From Bradyrhizobium sp. 200 (lineage in GTDB: Bacteria; Pseudomonadota; Alphaproteobacteria; Rhizobiales; Xanthobacteraceae): a stretch of 64,000 nt of DNA. Position numbers and translations under genes: made by a program. The stretch is from NCBI RefSeq assembly GCF_023100945.1, contig NZ_CP064689.1, forward strand, positions 5,562,001 through 5,626,000. Reading direction: 5' to 3'. Shown one piece after another: positions 34,755 to 43,868 of this stretch (position 1 is the stretch's first letter; every line of letters begins with the position of its first letter). Under the pieces are notes generated by a model that made no database searches, had not been told where the DNA came from, and was given only the letters and a program-made list of their open reading frames with translations.

Positions 34755-35534
34755 ATGGCGACGTTCGAATACATCATTGTCGAGAGCAAGGGCGCGGTCG
34801 GCATCATCACGCTGAACCGGCCGAAAATGCTCAATGCGCTGTCGTTCGGCGTGTTTCGCGAGATCGCGGCGGCCGTCGATGACCTTGAGGCCGACGATAA
34901 GATCGGCTGCATCCTGATCACCGGCAGCGAAAAGGCGTTCGCCGCCGGCGCCGACATCAAGGAGATGCAGCCGAAAAGCTTCATCGACATGTTCTCCAGC
35001 GATTTCGCCGCGATCGGCGGCGACCGCGTCGCCACCTGCCGCAAACCGACGATCGCGGCTGTCAGCGGTTATGCACTCGGCGGCGGCTGCGAGCTCGCCA
35101 TGATGTGCGACATCATCATCGCGTCCGACACCGCCAAGTTTGGCCAACCGGAAATCACCCTCGGCACCATCCCGGGCATCGGCGGCACGCAGCGGCTGAC
35201 GCGCGCGATCGGAAAATCCAAGGCGATGGATCTGTGTCTCACCGGACGCATGATGGATGCCGCGGAAGCCGAGCGCTCCGGCCTCGTCAGCCGCGTCGTG
35301 CCGGCGGACAAGTTGATGGAAGAGGCGCTCTCGGCGGCCGAAAAGATCGCCTCGATGTCGCGTCCTGCGGCGGCCATGGCCAAGGAGGCCATCAACCGCG
35401 CGTTCGAGACGCCGCTGTCGGAAGGCATGAACGTCGAGCGCAATTTGTTCCACTCGACCTTTGCGCTGGAAGACCGCTCCGAGGGCATGGCGGCATTCAT
35501 CGAGAAGCGCAAGCCGGTGAACAAGAACAGGTAG
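34755..35534 (+). CDS. Enoyl-CoA hydratase (crotonase family)
   Basis: The 259-residue protein has the crotonase fold with the oxyanion-hole segments [11 protein letters not shown] (about 61-71) and [11 protein letters not shown], and both catalytic glutamates of true hydratases, Glu113 and Glu133 ([12 protein letters not shown]). It should hydrate trans-2-enoyl-CoA in fatty acid or related beta-oxidation. It stands alone, between the Ala-rich protein gene and a palindromic repeat. Confidence 0.93.
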   Translation: MATFEYIIVESKGAVGIITLNRPKMLNALSFGVFREIAAAVDDLEADDKIGCILITGSEKAFAAGADIKEMQPKSFIDMFSSDFAAIGGDRVATCRKPTIAAVSGYALGGGCELAMMCDIIIASDTAKFGQPEITLGTIPGIGGTQRLTRAIGKSKAMDLCLTGRMMDAAEAERSGLVSRVVPADKLMEEALSAAEKIASMSRPAAAMAKEAINRAFETPLSEGMNVERNLFHSTFALEDRSEGMAAFIEKRKPVNKNR

Positions 35535-35551
35535 GGGCTCGCTCTGATTGT

Positions 35552-35640
35552 AAGGTGGGCAAAGGCGCGCTTGCGCCGTGCCCACCATTCTAGCGTTCGG
35601 TGCAAGCGATGGTGGGCACGCTTGCGCTTTGCCCACCCTA
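35552..35640. repeat. Palindromic intergenic repeat (GGTGGGCAAAG family)
   Basis: AAGGTGGGCAAAGGCGCGCTTG on the left pairs imperfectly with the right end CGCTTGCGCTTTGCCCACCC, with inner pairing GTGCCCACCAT against ATGGTGGGCAC. This is a common Bradyrhizobium-type intergenic element and lies between convergent genes, where it may act as a terminator. Confidence 0.75.
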
Positions 35641-35649
35641 CAGCACCTC

Positions 35650-37503
35650 CTACAAGCCCCTGCTCCGTGCCAGCGCCGCGTTGACCAGCGCGCGGTAGCC
35701 GCGCTCGGCGAATGTTGTCGGATGATCGAGACCCAGCCGCGCCAGGCATTCGAGAGCCGAGGCATCCGGCGGCTGCGTCATCCCCTGCCACAGCAATCCG
35801 GGTAAAAGCAGCGGCGTCCGCTGCGCTTCCCGCAGCAATTGCAGCGCGGGGATCAGCCGTTGCTCGACCTCGTCAAAATCACTACCGAACGGGAATGACG
35901 GCAAAAGCCCCGCATCGCGCGCAGGTTTTAAGGCTTGCGCGATCCGCTCCGGAAAATTCTCGCGGTGGCTGCGCGAAATTTCAAATTCCTTCGGTAATTT
36001 GCCGGCATCCTTGGCGATCGCAGCCAGTTCATCCTGGAAACGGGAATCCGTGACCGCCAGCATCGCCGCGATAGTCTCGGCGTCCGATTTGCCCTTGACG
36101 TCGGCGACGCCGTATTCGGTGACGAACACGTCGCGCAGATGCCGCGGGATGGTCTGGTGGCCGTAATTCCAGCGAATGTTGGAGAGCGTTTTGCGACCCT
36201 CCTGCCGTGTCGCATCCAGCGCGAGGACCGACCGCGCACCCTCGAGCGCGAACGCCTGCGCAACGAAATTGTACTGGCCGCCGACGCCGCTCACGACCTG
36301 GCCGTCTTCGAGGCCGTCCGAAATCGTGGCCCCCATCAAGGTCGCCATCATCGCGGTATTGACAAAGCGCGCGCCGACCCGCGCCCGGCGCTTGGCATCC
36401 TCCTCGCCATAGAGCTGGTTGGTGAAGGATACCGGCATCATCTGGATGCGCACGAGCTGGTCGGCCGGCATCTCGCGCAGCGCGCGATAGAACGATTTCG
36501 GCCCGAGGAAAAACGCGCCGTGCAGCACAACGCCATCGACCTCGCGCTTGAGAATACCGGCGTCCATCAGGCCGAGAAACGCCTCGATCAGCATTTCGCT
36601 GACCCCATAAAGCCCCTTGGTGAACGGCCCGCTCTCCGCCGGCGCCGCACCCGGCGCAAGCCGCTTCATGATGGCGTGGAACTGCGCGTTGTCGCGATGA
36701 CGGACGATGAGCCCTTGCGCCAGCGCATCGCCGACCTGCCCGATGCCGATCTGCAAGGTGCCACCGTCGGGCACGAGGCTGGCGGCATGAAGCCCGATCG
36801 CGTATTTGGTGTCGCTGACCGGCTCGGCCGGCGGCGCGAACAGCGGGAAATCCGTCGCGGGGCTCTCAAGAACAGAGGAAAATTCATCCGCCGGCAGATC
36901 GCCGGCGCCCGGCATGAACGGCAGCTCGGAATTGACCTGGCCGATCAGCTTGAACGACGCGCGGCCCTCGCGGCGCGCGCGCAGGATGTCGAGCGTGGTG
37001 TCGGTGTTGCAGCTCAGGCTGTAGCGCGTCACGCCATCGACCACGCGTTTCGCGACCAGTTGAGTGACGACGTTCAGCCCGCGCGTCAGCAGATAGGACG
37101 ACGCATGGGTATAGTTCGCGGAGATGTAATGCTCTTGCGCGAACGGCACGTGCAGCCATTTGCCGGCCAGGAAGAAGAACTCGATCACCGCGATGTTGGG
37201 CGGCAACTCGCCGGCGTGCAGCGCGTTCGCATAAGCGAGGTCAGGATATCCACCGAACAGGCGATCGATCACCGGGCCGATGAAGCGCCGTTCGAGCAGG
37301 CTCGCGGGCCGCGGCTTTTCCAGCGTCAGCGCCGAAAACAGAGTGAGCTTGATCGAACGATCGGCGGCGGCGCGTGCGTACAGCGCGTTGACGACATGGT
37401 TGGCCTTGCCGAGCCCGAGCGGCAAGCCGACCACGAGATTGGTTCCGACATCGCGGATGATATCCTCCGCGATCGCTTCGGGGTCGGAAAACAGTTTTGG
37501 CAT
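35650..37503 (-). CDS. Acetyl-CoA hydrolase/transferase family protein
   Basis: The 617-residue protein matches the acetyl-CoA hydrolase/4-hydroxybutyrate CoA-transferase superfamily: an N-terminal Rossmann-like half containing GGTLQIGIGQVGDAL near residues 258-272 and a C-terminal half with GVGGQYNFVAQAF and a typical NIRWNYGHQTIPRHL stretch. Such enzymes move CoA between short acyl groups or hydrolyse acyl-CoA. The chain is longer than the usual 430-500 residues, with extra sequence at the C-terminus (about residue 540 onward). The acyl group cannot be inferred. Confidence 0.83.
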   Translation of the reverse strand: MPKLFSDPEAIAEDIIRDVGTNLVVGLPLGLGKANHVVNALYARAAADRSIKLTLFSALTLEKPRPASLLERRFIGPVIDRLFGGYPDLAYANALHAGELPPNIAVIEFFFLAGKWLHVPFAQEHYISANYTHASSYLLTRGLNVVTQLVAKRVVDGVTRYSLSCNTDTTLDILRARREGRASFKLIGQVNSELPFMPGAGDLPADEFSSVLESPATDFPLFAPPAEPVSDTKYAIGLHAASLVPDGGTLQIGIGQVGDALAQGLIVRHRDNAQFHAIMKRLAPGAAPAESGPFTKGLYGVSEMLIEAFLGLMDAGILKREVDGVVLHGAFFLGPKSFYRALREMPADQLVRIQMMPVSFTNQLYGEEDAKRRARVGARFVNTAMMATLMGATISDGLEDGQVVSGVGGQYNFVAQAFALEGARSVLALDATRQEGRKTLSNIRWNYGHQTIPRHLRDVFVTEYGVADVKGKSDAETIAAMLAVTDSRFQDELAAIAKDAGKLPKEFEISRSHRENFPERIAQALKPARDAGLLPSFPFGSDFDEVEQRLIPALQLLREAQRTPLLLPGLLWQGMTQPPDASALECLARLGLDHPTTFAERGYRALVNAALARSRGL

Positions 37504-37562
37504 CAGTCGCGGACCCCGGGCATAGCTGGGGAGCCTACCGCCCTGAATCGGACGCCAGCAGC

Positions 37563-37590
37563 GAAGCTATAGCGTAGAAGCTATAGCGTA
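37563..37590. repeat. Two tandem 14-base direct repeats
   Basis: GAAGCTATAGCGTA occurs twice in immediate succession about 60 bases upstream of the acetyl-CoA hydrolase start. Each copy contains the short palindrome GCTATAGC. The pair could bind a regulator or carry a -10-like TATAGC element. Apart from this, the 37504-37812 gap shows no gene. Confidence 0.6.
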
Positions 37591-37812
37591 TTTGCCGCCG
37601 AACTTCGTCTGTGACGAACGCGCAACAGCCAAGCACGGATTTCACGGAATTAATGTACTGATGTCGCGCGGCAGTTTGCCTGTGGCGGCGCAGGTCCCTA
37701 AACAGGTAGACGAGGCGAGGCTGTCGGCGGGGGCGGACAAACAATGCATGATCCGGAATGACGGGTGACCGGCGTCCCTGAAGATCATGCCCAAACAAGC
37801 AGATAGAGCGGA

Positions 37813-39276
37813 ATGGCTCGAAGCAGGGTTATCACGTTCTTGTGTTGGCTACGGGATCAAATGGCTGGGCGTGCCGCTAGGATTGGCCACGTTAAAAGGC
37901 GGTTGCTTCGATCGGGCATTTGCCTTGCGGCGGCTTGCTTTGCGTTCGCGGCGCCGGCCGCTTATGGCGAGAATCTCCCCGAGGCGCTGGCCAAGGCCTA
38001 TCAGACCAATCCCGCGCTCAATGCCGAACGGGCGCGCCAGCGGGCTACCGACGAGAATGTGCCACAGGCGCTTTCGGGTTATCGGCCGCAGATCCTCGCT
38101 ACTCTCTCCGCCGGCTTTCAGGCGGTGCGCAATCTGCTGCCCGACAACACCATCCAGTCGGCGAACCTGAAGCCCTGGACCATCGGGGTGACGGTGAGCC
38201 AGACGCTGTTCAACGGTTTCAAGACCGCCAACAGCGTCCGCGTGGCGGAACTGCAGGTGCAGTCCGGCCGCGAGGCGCTGCGCAATGTCGGCCAGGGCGT
38301 GCTGCTCGACGCCGTTACTGTCTACACCAACGTGCTCGCTAATCAGTCGCTGGTCGAAGCGCAGCGCGCCAACGTGGCGTTCCTGCAGGAAACGCTCGGC
38401 ATCACCCAGAAGCGTCTCAATGCCGGCGACGTTACCCCCACCGATACCGCGCAGGCCGAGGCGCGGCTGAGCCGGGGCCGCGCCGATCTGAACGCCGCCG
38501 AGGTCAATCTCGCCGTCAGCCAGGCGACCTATGCTCAGGTCATTGGCAACGCGCCCAACCAGCTCCGCCCTGCGGATACCGTTGACCGTCTGCTGCCGCG
38601 CAGCCGCGATGACGCGACCGGCCTTGCCTTCCGCGGGCATCCGGCGGTGATGGCGGCAAGCTTCGACTTCGACGTCGCCACGACCACGATCCGCGTCGCC
38701 GAAAGCAGCCTGATGCCGACCATCACACTGCAAGGCAGCGCCAGCCGCAGCAAGCAGTCGGATCCAACCCTCGGCACCTTGGGGACCGACCAGGCCTCGG
38801 TGACCACCCAGCTCACCCAGCCGATCTATGACGGCGGCATGGCGGCCTCACAGACCCGGCAGGCCAAGGAAATCGCCAGCCAAAGCCGGCAGGTGCTGGA
38901 CCAGGTCCGCAACCAGGCCCGCACCGCCGCGGTCGGCGCCTGGGTCGCCAATGAAGGCGCCAAGATTGCGGTCACCGCATCCGAGGCCGAAGTCCGCGCC
39001 GCCACCGTCGCGCTGCAGGGCGTGCAGCGGGAGGCGGCGGGCGGCCAGCGTACCACGGTCGACGTGCTGAACGCGTCGCAGGATCTGATTTCAGCGAAGG
39101 CGCGGCTGATCGGCGCGCAGCGCGACCGCGTGATCGCCTCCTATACGCTGCTGAGCGCGATCGGCCGGCTCGACGTCAAGAATCTCGGCCTCAACACGCC
39201 GGATTATCTGCCGGAAGTGCACTACCATCAGGTGCGCGACGCCTGGCACGGCCTGCGGACGCCGTCGGGCCAGTAG
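37813..39276 (+). CDS. TolC family outer membrane efflux/secretion protein
   Basis: The protein is about 487 residues long (471 if it starts at 37861). After a signal region ending near PAAYGEN it has two OEP repeats, each a long alpha-helical hairpin with short beta parts: ALAKAYQTNPALNAERARQR opens the first and FRGHPAVMAASFDFDVA the second. The motif TPTDTAQAEARLSRGRADL is characteristic of TolC from type I secretion systems. It forms a trimeric outer membrane channel. No inner membrane partner is adjacent; the RND pump 10 kb on is of another class. It is likely a shared housekeeping TolC. Confidence 0.9.
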   Translation: MARSRVITFLCWLRDQMAGRAARIGHVKRRLLRSGICLAAACFAFAAPAAYGENLPEALAKAYQTNPALNAERARQRATDENVPQALSGYRPQILATLSAGFQAVRNLLPDNTIQSANLKPWTIGVTVSQTLFNGFKTANSVRVAELQVQSGREALRNVGQGVLLDAVTVYTNVLANQSLVEAQRANVAFLQETLGITQKRLNAGDVTPTDTAQAEARLSRGRADLNAAEVNLAVSQATYAQVIGNAPNQLRPADTVDRLLPRSRDDATGLAFRGHPAVMAASFDFDVATTTIRVAESSLMPTITLQGSASRSKQSDPTLGTLGTDQASVTTQLTQPIYDGGMAASQTRQAKEIASQSRQVLDQVRNQARTAAVGAWVANEGAKIAVTASEAEVRAATVALQGVQREAAGGQRTTVDVLNASQDLISAKARLIGAQRDRVIASYTLLSAIGRLDVKNLGLNTPDYLPEVHYHQVRDAWHGLRTPSGQ

Positions 39277-39289
39277 GTTGTATTCCCCC

Positions 39290-39393
39290 CGTCATTCCGG
39301 GGCGATGCGAAGCATCGAACCCGGAATCTCGAGATTCCCCGATGCGCAATTGCGCATCTGAGGCCTGGTCCTTCGGACCATCCCGGAATGACG
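39290..39393. repeat. Palindromic intergenic repeat (GTCATTCCGGG family)
   Basis: Outer arms CGTCATTCCGGG (39290-39301) and CCCGGAATGACG (39382-39393) enclose smaller hairpins including GATGCGAAGCATC and CTGGTCCTTCGGACCA. It belongs to a widespread Bradyrhizobium-type intergenic element and follows the TolC gene directly. Confidence 0.8.
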
Positions 39394-39515
39394 ACAAACG
39401 CAGCGTTAACCGGACGCTGATCATGTCTGGTATTTTCAGTCGCCGGTAACCCGCGTTGGCCTAAAACTCAGGTCGTTTCCGCCCTCCGTTTTGATCGATC
39501 GTTTTGCGAGGCCTC

Positions 39516-40487
39516 GTGGTTTCAAACATTCTGCGCTGGTCGGCCAACGGCTTGCTGGTCCTGCTCCTGTCCATCATCCTTGTGATCACCGCGTTTCGCC
39601 TCGCGGCCTCGATACGCGAAACCGGTGCGCGCACCCAAATGGCGCCACGGACCGGGCACCTGGTGCCGACGCGTTCGGGCGGCGTGTTCGTGCAGGAGAA
39701 GGGTCCAGCGGATGGCGTTCCCGTGGTGCTGTTTCACGGCACAGCGGCGTGGAGCGAGCTATGGCGGCATACCAGCGACGTGCTGGCCGCGGCCGGCTTT
39801 CATGTGATCGCGCTTGATCTCCCGCCGTTTGGATTCTCGGACCGTCCCGGCAGTTACACGCGGCAGGACCAGGCCGCCCGGATCAACGACGTGCTGGATA
39901 CACTGAAGGCTGCGCCCGCCATCATCGTCGGCCACTCCTTCGGCGCGGGCGCTGCGACCGAACTCGCGATGCGATATCCGGATCGGGCGCGGGCACTGAT
40001 GCTGGTCGATGCGGCGCTCGGATTGACGGCTCCGCCCACAGCCGCGCCCTGGGTGATTCAGCCGCAATGGATTCGCGAAATCCTGGTGTCGCTGACCATC
40101 ACCAATCCCGCAGCGACGGAAATGCTGCTCAAATCGCTGATCGCGAAGAAGGAGCGCGCGCTGCCGGAATATGTCGCGATCCTGCAATGGCCGCTGACAC
40201 AGCGCGACAGCACGAGCGATATCGCCGACTGGCTGTATTATTTCCTCGGCGCCGACACCGACGCCGCCAGCGCGGACCGCAATGCGTATGCGAAGCTGAA
40301 GGTCCCCGTCGCGATCCTGTGGGGCGACAAGGATACGATCACCCCGGTTGAGCAAGCTCTTGACCTCAGAGCGCTGCTGCCGCCGGAGACGAGCCTGACG
40401 TTGCTGCCGGGGCTCGGTCACATTCCGCAGATCGAGGACCCCGGCATGTTCAACGATGCCCTGCTCAAGACACTTGGAAAACTCTAG
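39516..40487 (+). CDS. Alpha/beta hydrolase with N-terminal membrane anchor
   Basis: The product of about 323 residues has an N-terminal hydrophobic segment (NGLLVLLLSIILVITAF) and then a complete alpha/beta hydrolase fold: HG oxyanion turn (FHGTAAW), nucleophile elbow GHSFGAG with Ser141, an Asp in LWGDKDTITP and the catalytic His in GLGHIPQIED. I place the start at the GTG at 39516, preceded by GCGAGG, rather than the TTG at 39504, which has no ribosome-binding site. It may be a membrane-tethered esterase or lipase. It opens a run of plus-strand genes to 43774. Confidence 0.85.
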   Translation: MVSNILRWSANGLLVLLLSIILVITAFRLAASIRETGARTQMAPRTGHLVPTRSGGVFVQEKGPADGVPVVLFHGTAAWSELWRHTSDVLAAAGFHVIALDLPPFGFSDRPGSYTRQDQAARINDVLDTLKAAPAIIVGHSFGAGAATELAMRYPDRARALMLVDAALGLTAPPTAAPWVIQPQWIREILVSLTITNPAATEMLLKSLIAKKERALPEYVAILQWPLTQRDSTSDIADWLYYFLGADTDAASADRNAYAKLKVPVAILWGDKDTITPVEQALDLRALLPPETSLTLLPGLGHIPQIEDPGMFNDALLKTLGKL

Positions 40488-40534
40488 ACTGGGCAGAGAT
40501 TCGACAAGTCCTGCAGATCGCCGCCGGAGACATC

Positions 40535-40957
40535 ATGGACATCATCAGATTATGCGCCTGGGGCTATGCCGCCCTGCTCGGCTTCGTGATCCTCACTGGC
40601 TATATCCCGGCCTTCATCGACGCCAATGATATGATCTTCGGCCTGTTTCGCCGCACCTGGTACGCCGACGGGCTGCATCTCGTCTCGGCGCTATGGGCGG
40701 CAATTGCGGCGATGACCTCGCGCCGCGCGTCGGCATTGTTTTTCCAATTGTTCGGCGTGTTCTACTTTGCCGACGGCGTGCTCGGCCTGCTCACCGGCAG
40801 CGGCTATCTCGACTTCGGAATCCTGATCAACGGCGTCCTCAATCTGCCGCTATCGACGCGGTTTTTCGCCAACGCCCCGCATCTCGGCCTCGGCGGCATG
40901 GCGATCCTGATCGGCTATGGGCTCGCGCCGCGGACGCGGACCGCCGTTCATGCTTAA
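40535..40957 (+). CDS. Small four-helix membrane protein, unknown
   Basis: The 140-residue product has four hydrophobic segments, roughly at 8-28, 48-65, 68-95 and 110-128, with short loops such as FGLFRRTWYADG. It looks like DUF4383-type small membrane proteins but I cannot name a family. The gene overlaps the start of the next one by eight bases, so the two are translationally linked. Confidence 0.65.
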   Translation: MDIIRLCAWGYAALLGFVILTGYIPAFIDANDMIFGLFRRTWYADGLHLVSALWAAIAAMTSRRASALFFQLFGVFYFADGVLGLLTGSGYLDFGILINGVLNLPLSTRFFANAPHLGLGGMAILIGYGLAPRTRTAVHA

Positions 40958-42050
40958 GGCCTTGCGGCGTATCCTGACCGTCATTGCGATCGTGATCGCG
41001 TTGTCGGTGCTTTTGCCGCTGGCCTATATCGAGGGGACGTGCCGCCCCTCCTCCGGCGCTGCAGCGGCCGTTGCGCCGGCGGTGGCACTGCCCGCGATCG
41101 ATGAGCCGGGCTATCGGCGCAAACTGAACAACACCTACTTCACCTTCCCCGAATGGTACATCGTCTATTCCTTCGAGGATTTCGGCCGCTTCCTCGACCG
41201 CTCCAGCGAAAGCCATTTCAACTATCTCGGTCATATCTTCGGGTTCTGGCAGAGCTTCTGCACCATCAACCGCGCGGTGCCCGCAACCGGCGAGTCGTTG
41301 GCTGAAGTGAAAACCATGATCTATGTGATCGGCATCAGCTACTCCGCCGAATACGCCATAAAGGGACTTTATGAAAACACCGTTGGGCGTGTGTTCGAAT
41401 GGATCAGGGGCGAGAAGCGCACGCCACAGGACGAGTTCGGCCGCGCCGTGCTGCAGGATTATGCCGCCTTCCTCTACACCATCCCCTGGTACAAATATCC
41501 GTTTCGCGAAAAGCTCGACGGCCTGATGGCGATCTCAGCGCCGACGCCGAGCAATCTGCGTAGCTGGGAGCGCGACTTCGCGCTCGGCGCGGAATATTTC
41601 GTCAAGATCGGCTACGCCGCGCTGATCCAGAAGGCGCTTGACGCCGGTGGCGACGAGGAGCCGCGCGACATCATGTTCGTGGTCGCTGCGCTACCGCCGG
41701 AGGTGCTGGCAAAGGAGCCGCGCATCAGGCCGATCCGTGCGCTTAACGCCCAATGGCATCTGGTGCAGGCGCCGCGCTACAAGGCGCTAACCGAAATCCT
41801 GCAAGGCCTGCTCGATCAAGGTTTTGGCCTTGCGGAAATCGCCGGCAATCACGACATCCTCGTTACCGTGATTGCCCCCGATGCCGCCAAGCTCGACATC
41901 AAGGGCACCACCGAGCTATTTTCGCTGGAGCTCGATGCCCGGCCCGGGTTTCACAGGGCCGGCCTGAAAGCCCGGATCGACCGCCTCGTGGATATCAACC
42001 GCGAGCTCAAGGCTAAGGGTGCAAGCATTGAGCACTTCTATGACTACTGA
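40950..42050 (+). CDS. Unknown protein with N-terminal membrane anchor
   Basis: The 366-residue product starts at the ATG inside the end of the previous gene. One membrane helix spans about 8-26; the rest is soluble. A distinctive Trp/Tyr/Phe-rich segment (NNTYFTFPEWYIVYSFEDFG, about 62-81) is followed by SHFNYLGHIFGFWQSF. No catalytic motif is obvious; scattered Trp, His and Glu residues could form a pocket. It overlaps the next small ORF by 11 bases. I do not recognise a family. Confidence 0.7.
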   Translation: MLKALRRILTVIAIVIALSVLLPLAYIEGTCRPSSGAAAAVAPAVALPAIDEPGYRRKLNNTYFTFPEWYIVYSFEDFGRFLDRSSESHFNYLGHIFGFWQSFCTINRAVPATGESLAEVKTMIYVIGISYSAEYAIKGLYENTVGRVFEWIRGEKRTPQDEFGRAVLQDYAAFLYTIPWYKYPFREKLDGLMAISAPTPSNLRSWERDFALGAEYFVKIGYAALIQKALDAGGDEEPRDIMFVVAALPPEVLAKEPRIRPIRALNAQWHLVQAPRYKALTEILQGLLDQGFGLAEIAGNHDILVTVIAPDAAKLDIKGTTELFSLELDARPGFHRAGLKARIDRLVDINRELKAKGASIEHFYDY

Positions 42051-42408
42051 CGGGCGTCCGCAGAACCGGGCGTTGTCGCTGGGCCGGATCGCCGGCGCAA
42101 TCGCCCTCGTCGTCTTTGGCTGGCTTGCTGTTGTCGTTGCGTTGACCTTCGGTTCAGCCCCCGGCAAATCGATGGCCATTGTCGGTCCACAGTCACACGC
42201 GTTAGCCACGATCGCCAAGGCTAACGGCCGTATCCTCGCCTCCAACGATTACGTCACCATCGCGCGTTCCGACGATGCCGATTTTGTCGCCCGCCTCTAC
42301 GCGGCGGGCGCGTTGCTGGTCCTCGATGCCGAACAGGCCGGCGGCTGCAGCGGTTTGCCACCTGCGTCGTCATTGCGAGCGAAGCAAAGCAATCCATCCT
42401 TTGGCTAG
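42040..42408 (+). CDS. Small single-pass membrane protein with repeat-derived tail
   Basis: The product of about 122 residues, from the ATG at 42040, has one membrane helix at about 16-40 (IAGAIALVVFGWLAVVVALT) and a soluble domain (ATIAKANGRILASNDYVTIA, then YAAGALLVLDAEQAGGC). Its last dozen residues (SLRAKQSNPSFG) are read from a half copy of the CGTCATTGCGAGCGAAGC repeat, so the original C-terminus has been replaced or extended. It overlaps the preceding gene by 11 bases. Function unknown. Confidence 0.6.
   Translation: MTTDGRPQNRALSLGRIAGAIALVVFGWLAVVVALTFGSAPGKSMAIVGPQSHALATIAKANGRILASNDYVTIARSDDADFVARLYAAGALLVLDAEQAGGCSGLPPASSLRAKQSNPSFG
42368..42402. repeat. Half copy of the GTCATTGCGAGCGAAGC repeat inside a CDS end
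   Basis: CGTCATTGCGAGCGAAGC, an A/G variant and CAATCCAT match the left arm of the complete palindrome at 55269-55346. It supplies the C-terminal codons and stop region of the small membrane protein. Confidence 0.7.
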
Positions 42409-42445
42409 GGCGAGAACTCGTCTCGCCGCAGAAAGTCGCCTGTCG

Positions 42446-43774
42446 ATGCCGGAACGTCCGCCTTTCGAACCGCCCAACAGAGCAGTGATTTTGGAGCGCG
42501 CGCGCCGGCCCGGAGAGCCGTTGCCGCCGCCACATCCGAACGCAAGCGTCCCGTTGATTGACGGCGCGGCGCGGGTGTGGCTGTCGTCTGAATTCGTCGA
42601 CCCGTCCGCGTATTTTCGTTTCGATCCGCCGGTTGCCGTCTACGAAGGCGCCGGCTGGCCGCTCGGCGTGCAACTTGGCCGGAATAGCGAGGAACGGGTC
42701 GCCATGTCGGACATGTGCGACGGCTATTTCGACGGCGACGTCGCGCGTGCGCTGACGCTGCCGCGACGCTACACCGGGCTTGGCTTCCGTCCGCCGCCCC
42801 GGCGCGACATGGCGAACCTGTGGATCCGGCATGTCGGGCGGTGGGACGGCGAGCCGCATCGTCTCGCGGAGATCGTCGCCGGGCTGGCGCGGCTTCCGAA
42901 GGACCGCCATCCCACCTACAAATACCACGCGCTCTACGCGCTGACACCATTCAGCATCATCGGCCAGACCTGGTGCGAGCGCGGCGCGTCTGAGCCTGCC
43001 TTCGTCGTCGATACCACGATTGCGTTTTTCTACACCTTCGAGACGCTGATCCAGGAGTGCTTCATCGCCGATGCACGGCGGGCGGGCGCGAGCACCGCAG
43101 ATATCGTGGCTGCGTACGAGCATCGGTACGCCAATGTGAGAGCGCAGCCGAACGTGCTGCTGCGCGATCCGACAGCACTGAAGCTCGCGCGTTACGCCAA
43201 TCAGTCTATCGTTTGGGACCGCGTCGGCGCGACGCCTGAGAACAGCATCGGGGGCAGTGGGATGCCGGGATGGGAGGCGCGCAGTTCGCGCGAATACCTG
43301 TTCCTTAGCCGATTGGAGACGCACCTCATGGTGGCGATCGCGGCCGCCTGCCAGGGCCTGGCCAATTTCGCCAGCGGTCGCGTTCGGTCAGAGCTCGTCC
43401 GTACCACGGATGTGCCGCCGGGCACCGAGGCGCTCGCGCCGCACTGGCTCGGGCATATGACCGGCAGCTATGATCACGCCGCGGAATGCGCCGACCTGCT
43501 CCAAAGCCTTGCGCGCCACTACGAGCGGGACCTTTCGTCCGAGCATCTGCGCGGTGTGCCAATTCCGCCCGTTCGTGCACCGAGCGACGCGGTAGAGTGG
43601 TCGATCGTTGCTGCGCGCCGCTGGCTTGATGGATGTACTACCGGTGACGCTTTTGACGCCTATCGCTGGAACTTGTTCGACGCGTCATTGGATGACGCGT
43701 CGGTGATCCGCTGGGGCCGCGATGCTATGGAGTGGGTCGAGACCGGAGGATGGAAAAGACCCGTCGCGCCCTAG
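42446..43774 (+). CDS. Unknown soluble protein (about 442 residues)
   Basis: The upstream part of the open frame (42275-42445) overlaps another gene and a repeat, so I start at the ATG at 42446, giving MPERPPFEPPNRAVILERAR. The N-terminal 35 residues are Pro/Arg-rich; the remainder looks like a mixed alpha/beta globular domain with many Trp, His and Asp residues (ANLWIRHVGRWDGEPHRLAE; KYHALYALTPFSIIGQTWCE). No membrane segment or signal peptide is seen and I recognise no family. It ends the unknown five-gene run and faces the FAD oxidase gene. Confidence 0.65.
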   Translation: MPERPPFEPPNRAVILERARRPGEPLPPPHPNASVPLIDGAARVWLSSEFVDPSAYFRFDPPVAVYEGAGWPLGVQLGRNSEERVAMSDMCDGYFDGDVARALTLPRRYTGLGFRPPPRRDMANLWIRHVGRWDGEPHRLAEIVAGLARLPKDRHPTYKYHALYALTPFSIIGQTWCERGASEPAFVVDTTIAFFYTFETLIQECFIADARRAGASTADIVAAYEHRYANVRAQPNVLLRDPTALKLARYANQSIVWDRVGATPENSIGGSGMPGWEARSSREYLFLSRLETHLMVAIAAACQGLANFASGRVRSELVRTTDVPPGTEALAPHWLGHMTGSYDHAAECADLLQSLARHYERDLSSEHLRGVPIPPVRAPSDAVEWSIVAARRWLDGCTTGDAFDAYRWNLFDASLDDASVIRWGRDAMEWVETGGWKRPVAP

Positions 43775-43868
43775 ATTCGGGAAGGTCTGGATTGCTTCAC
43801 TGCGGAGTCTGTCATCGTACGCGCGGCCCGTTGGCTTCTCGCAAGGACGGAAGCCATTGGTCTGCCCC

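Noticed and set aside
42275..42445. Upstream extension of the 442-residue unknown protein
   Set aside because: It overlaps the small membrane protein gene and is read through a repeat; coding character starts at 42446.
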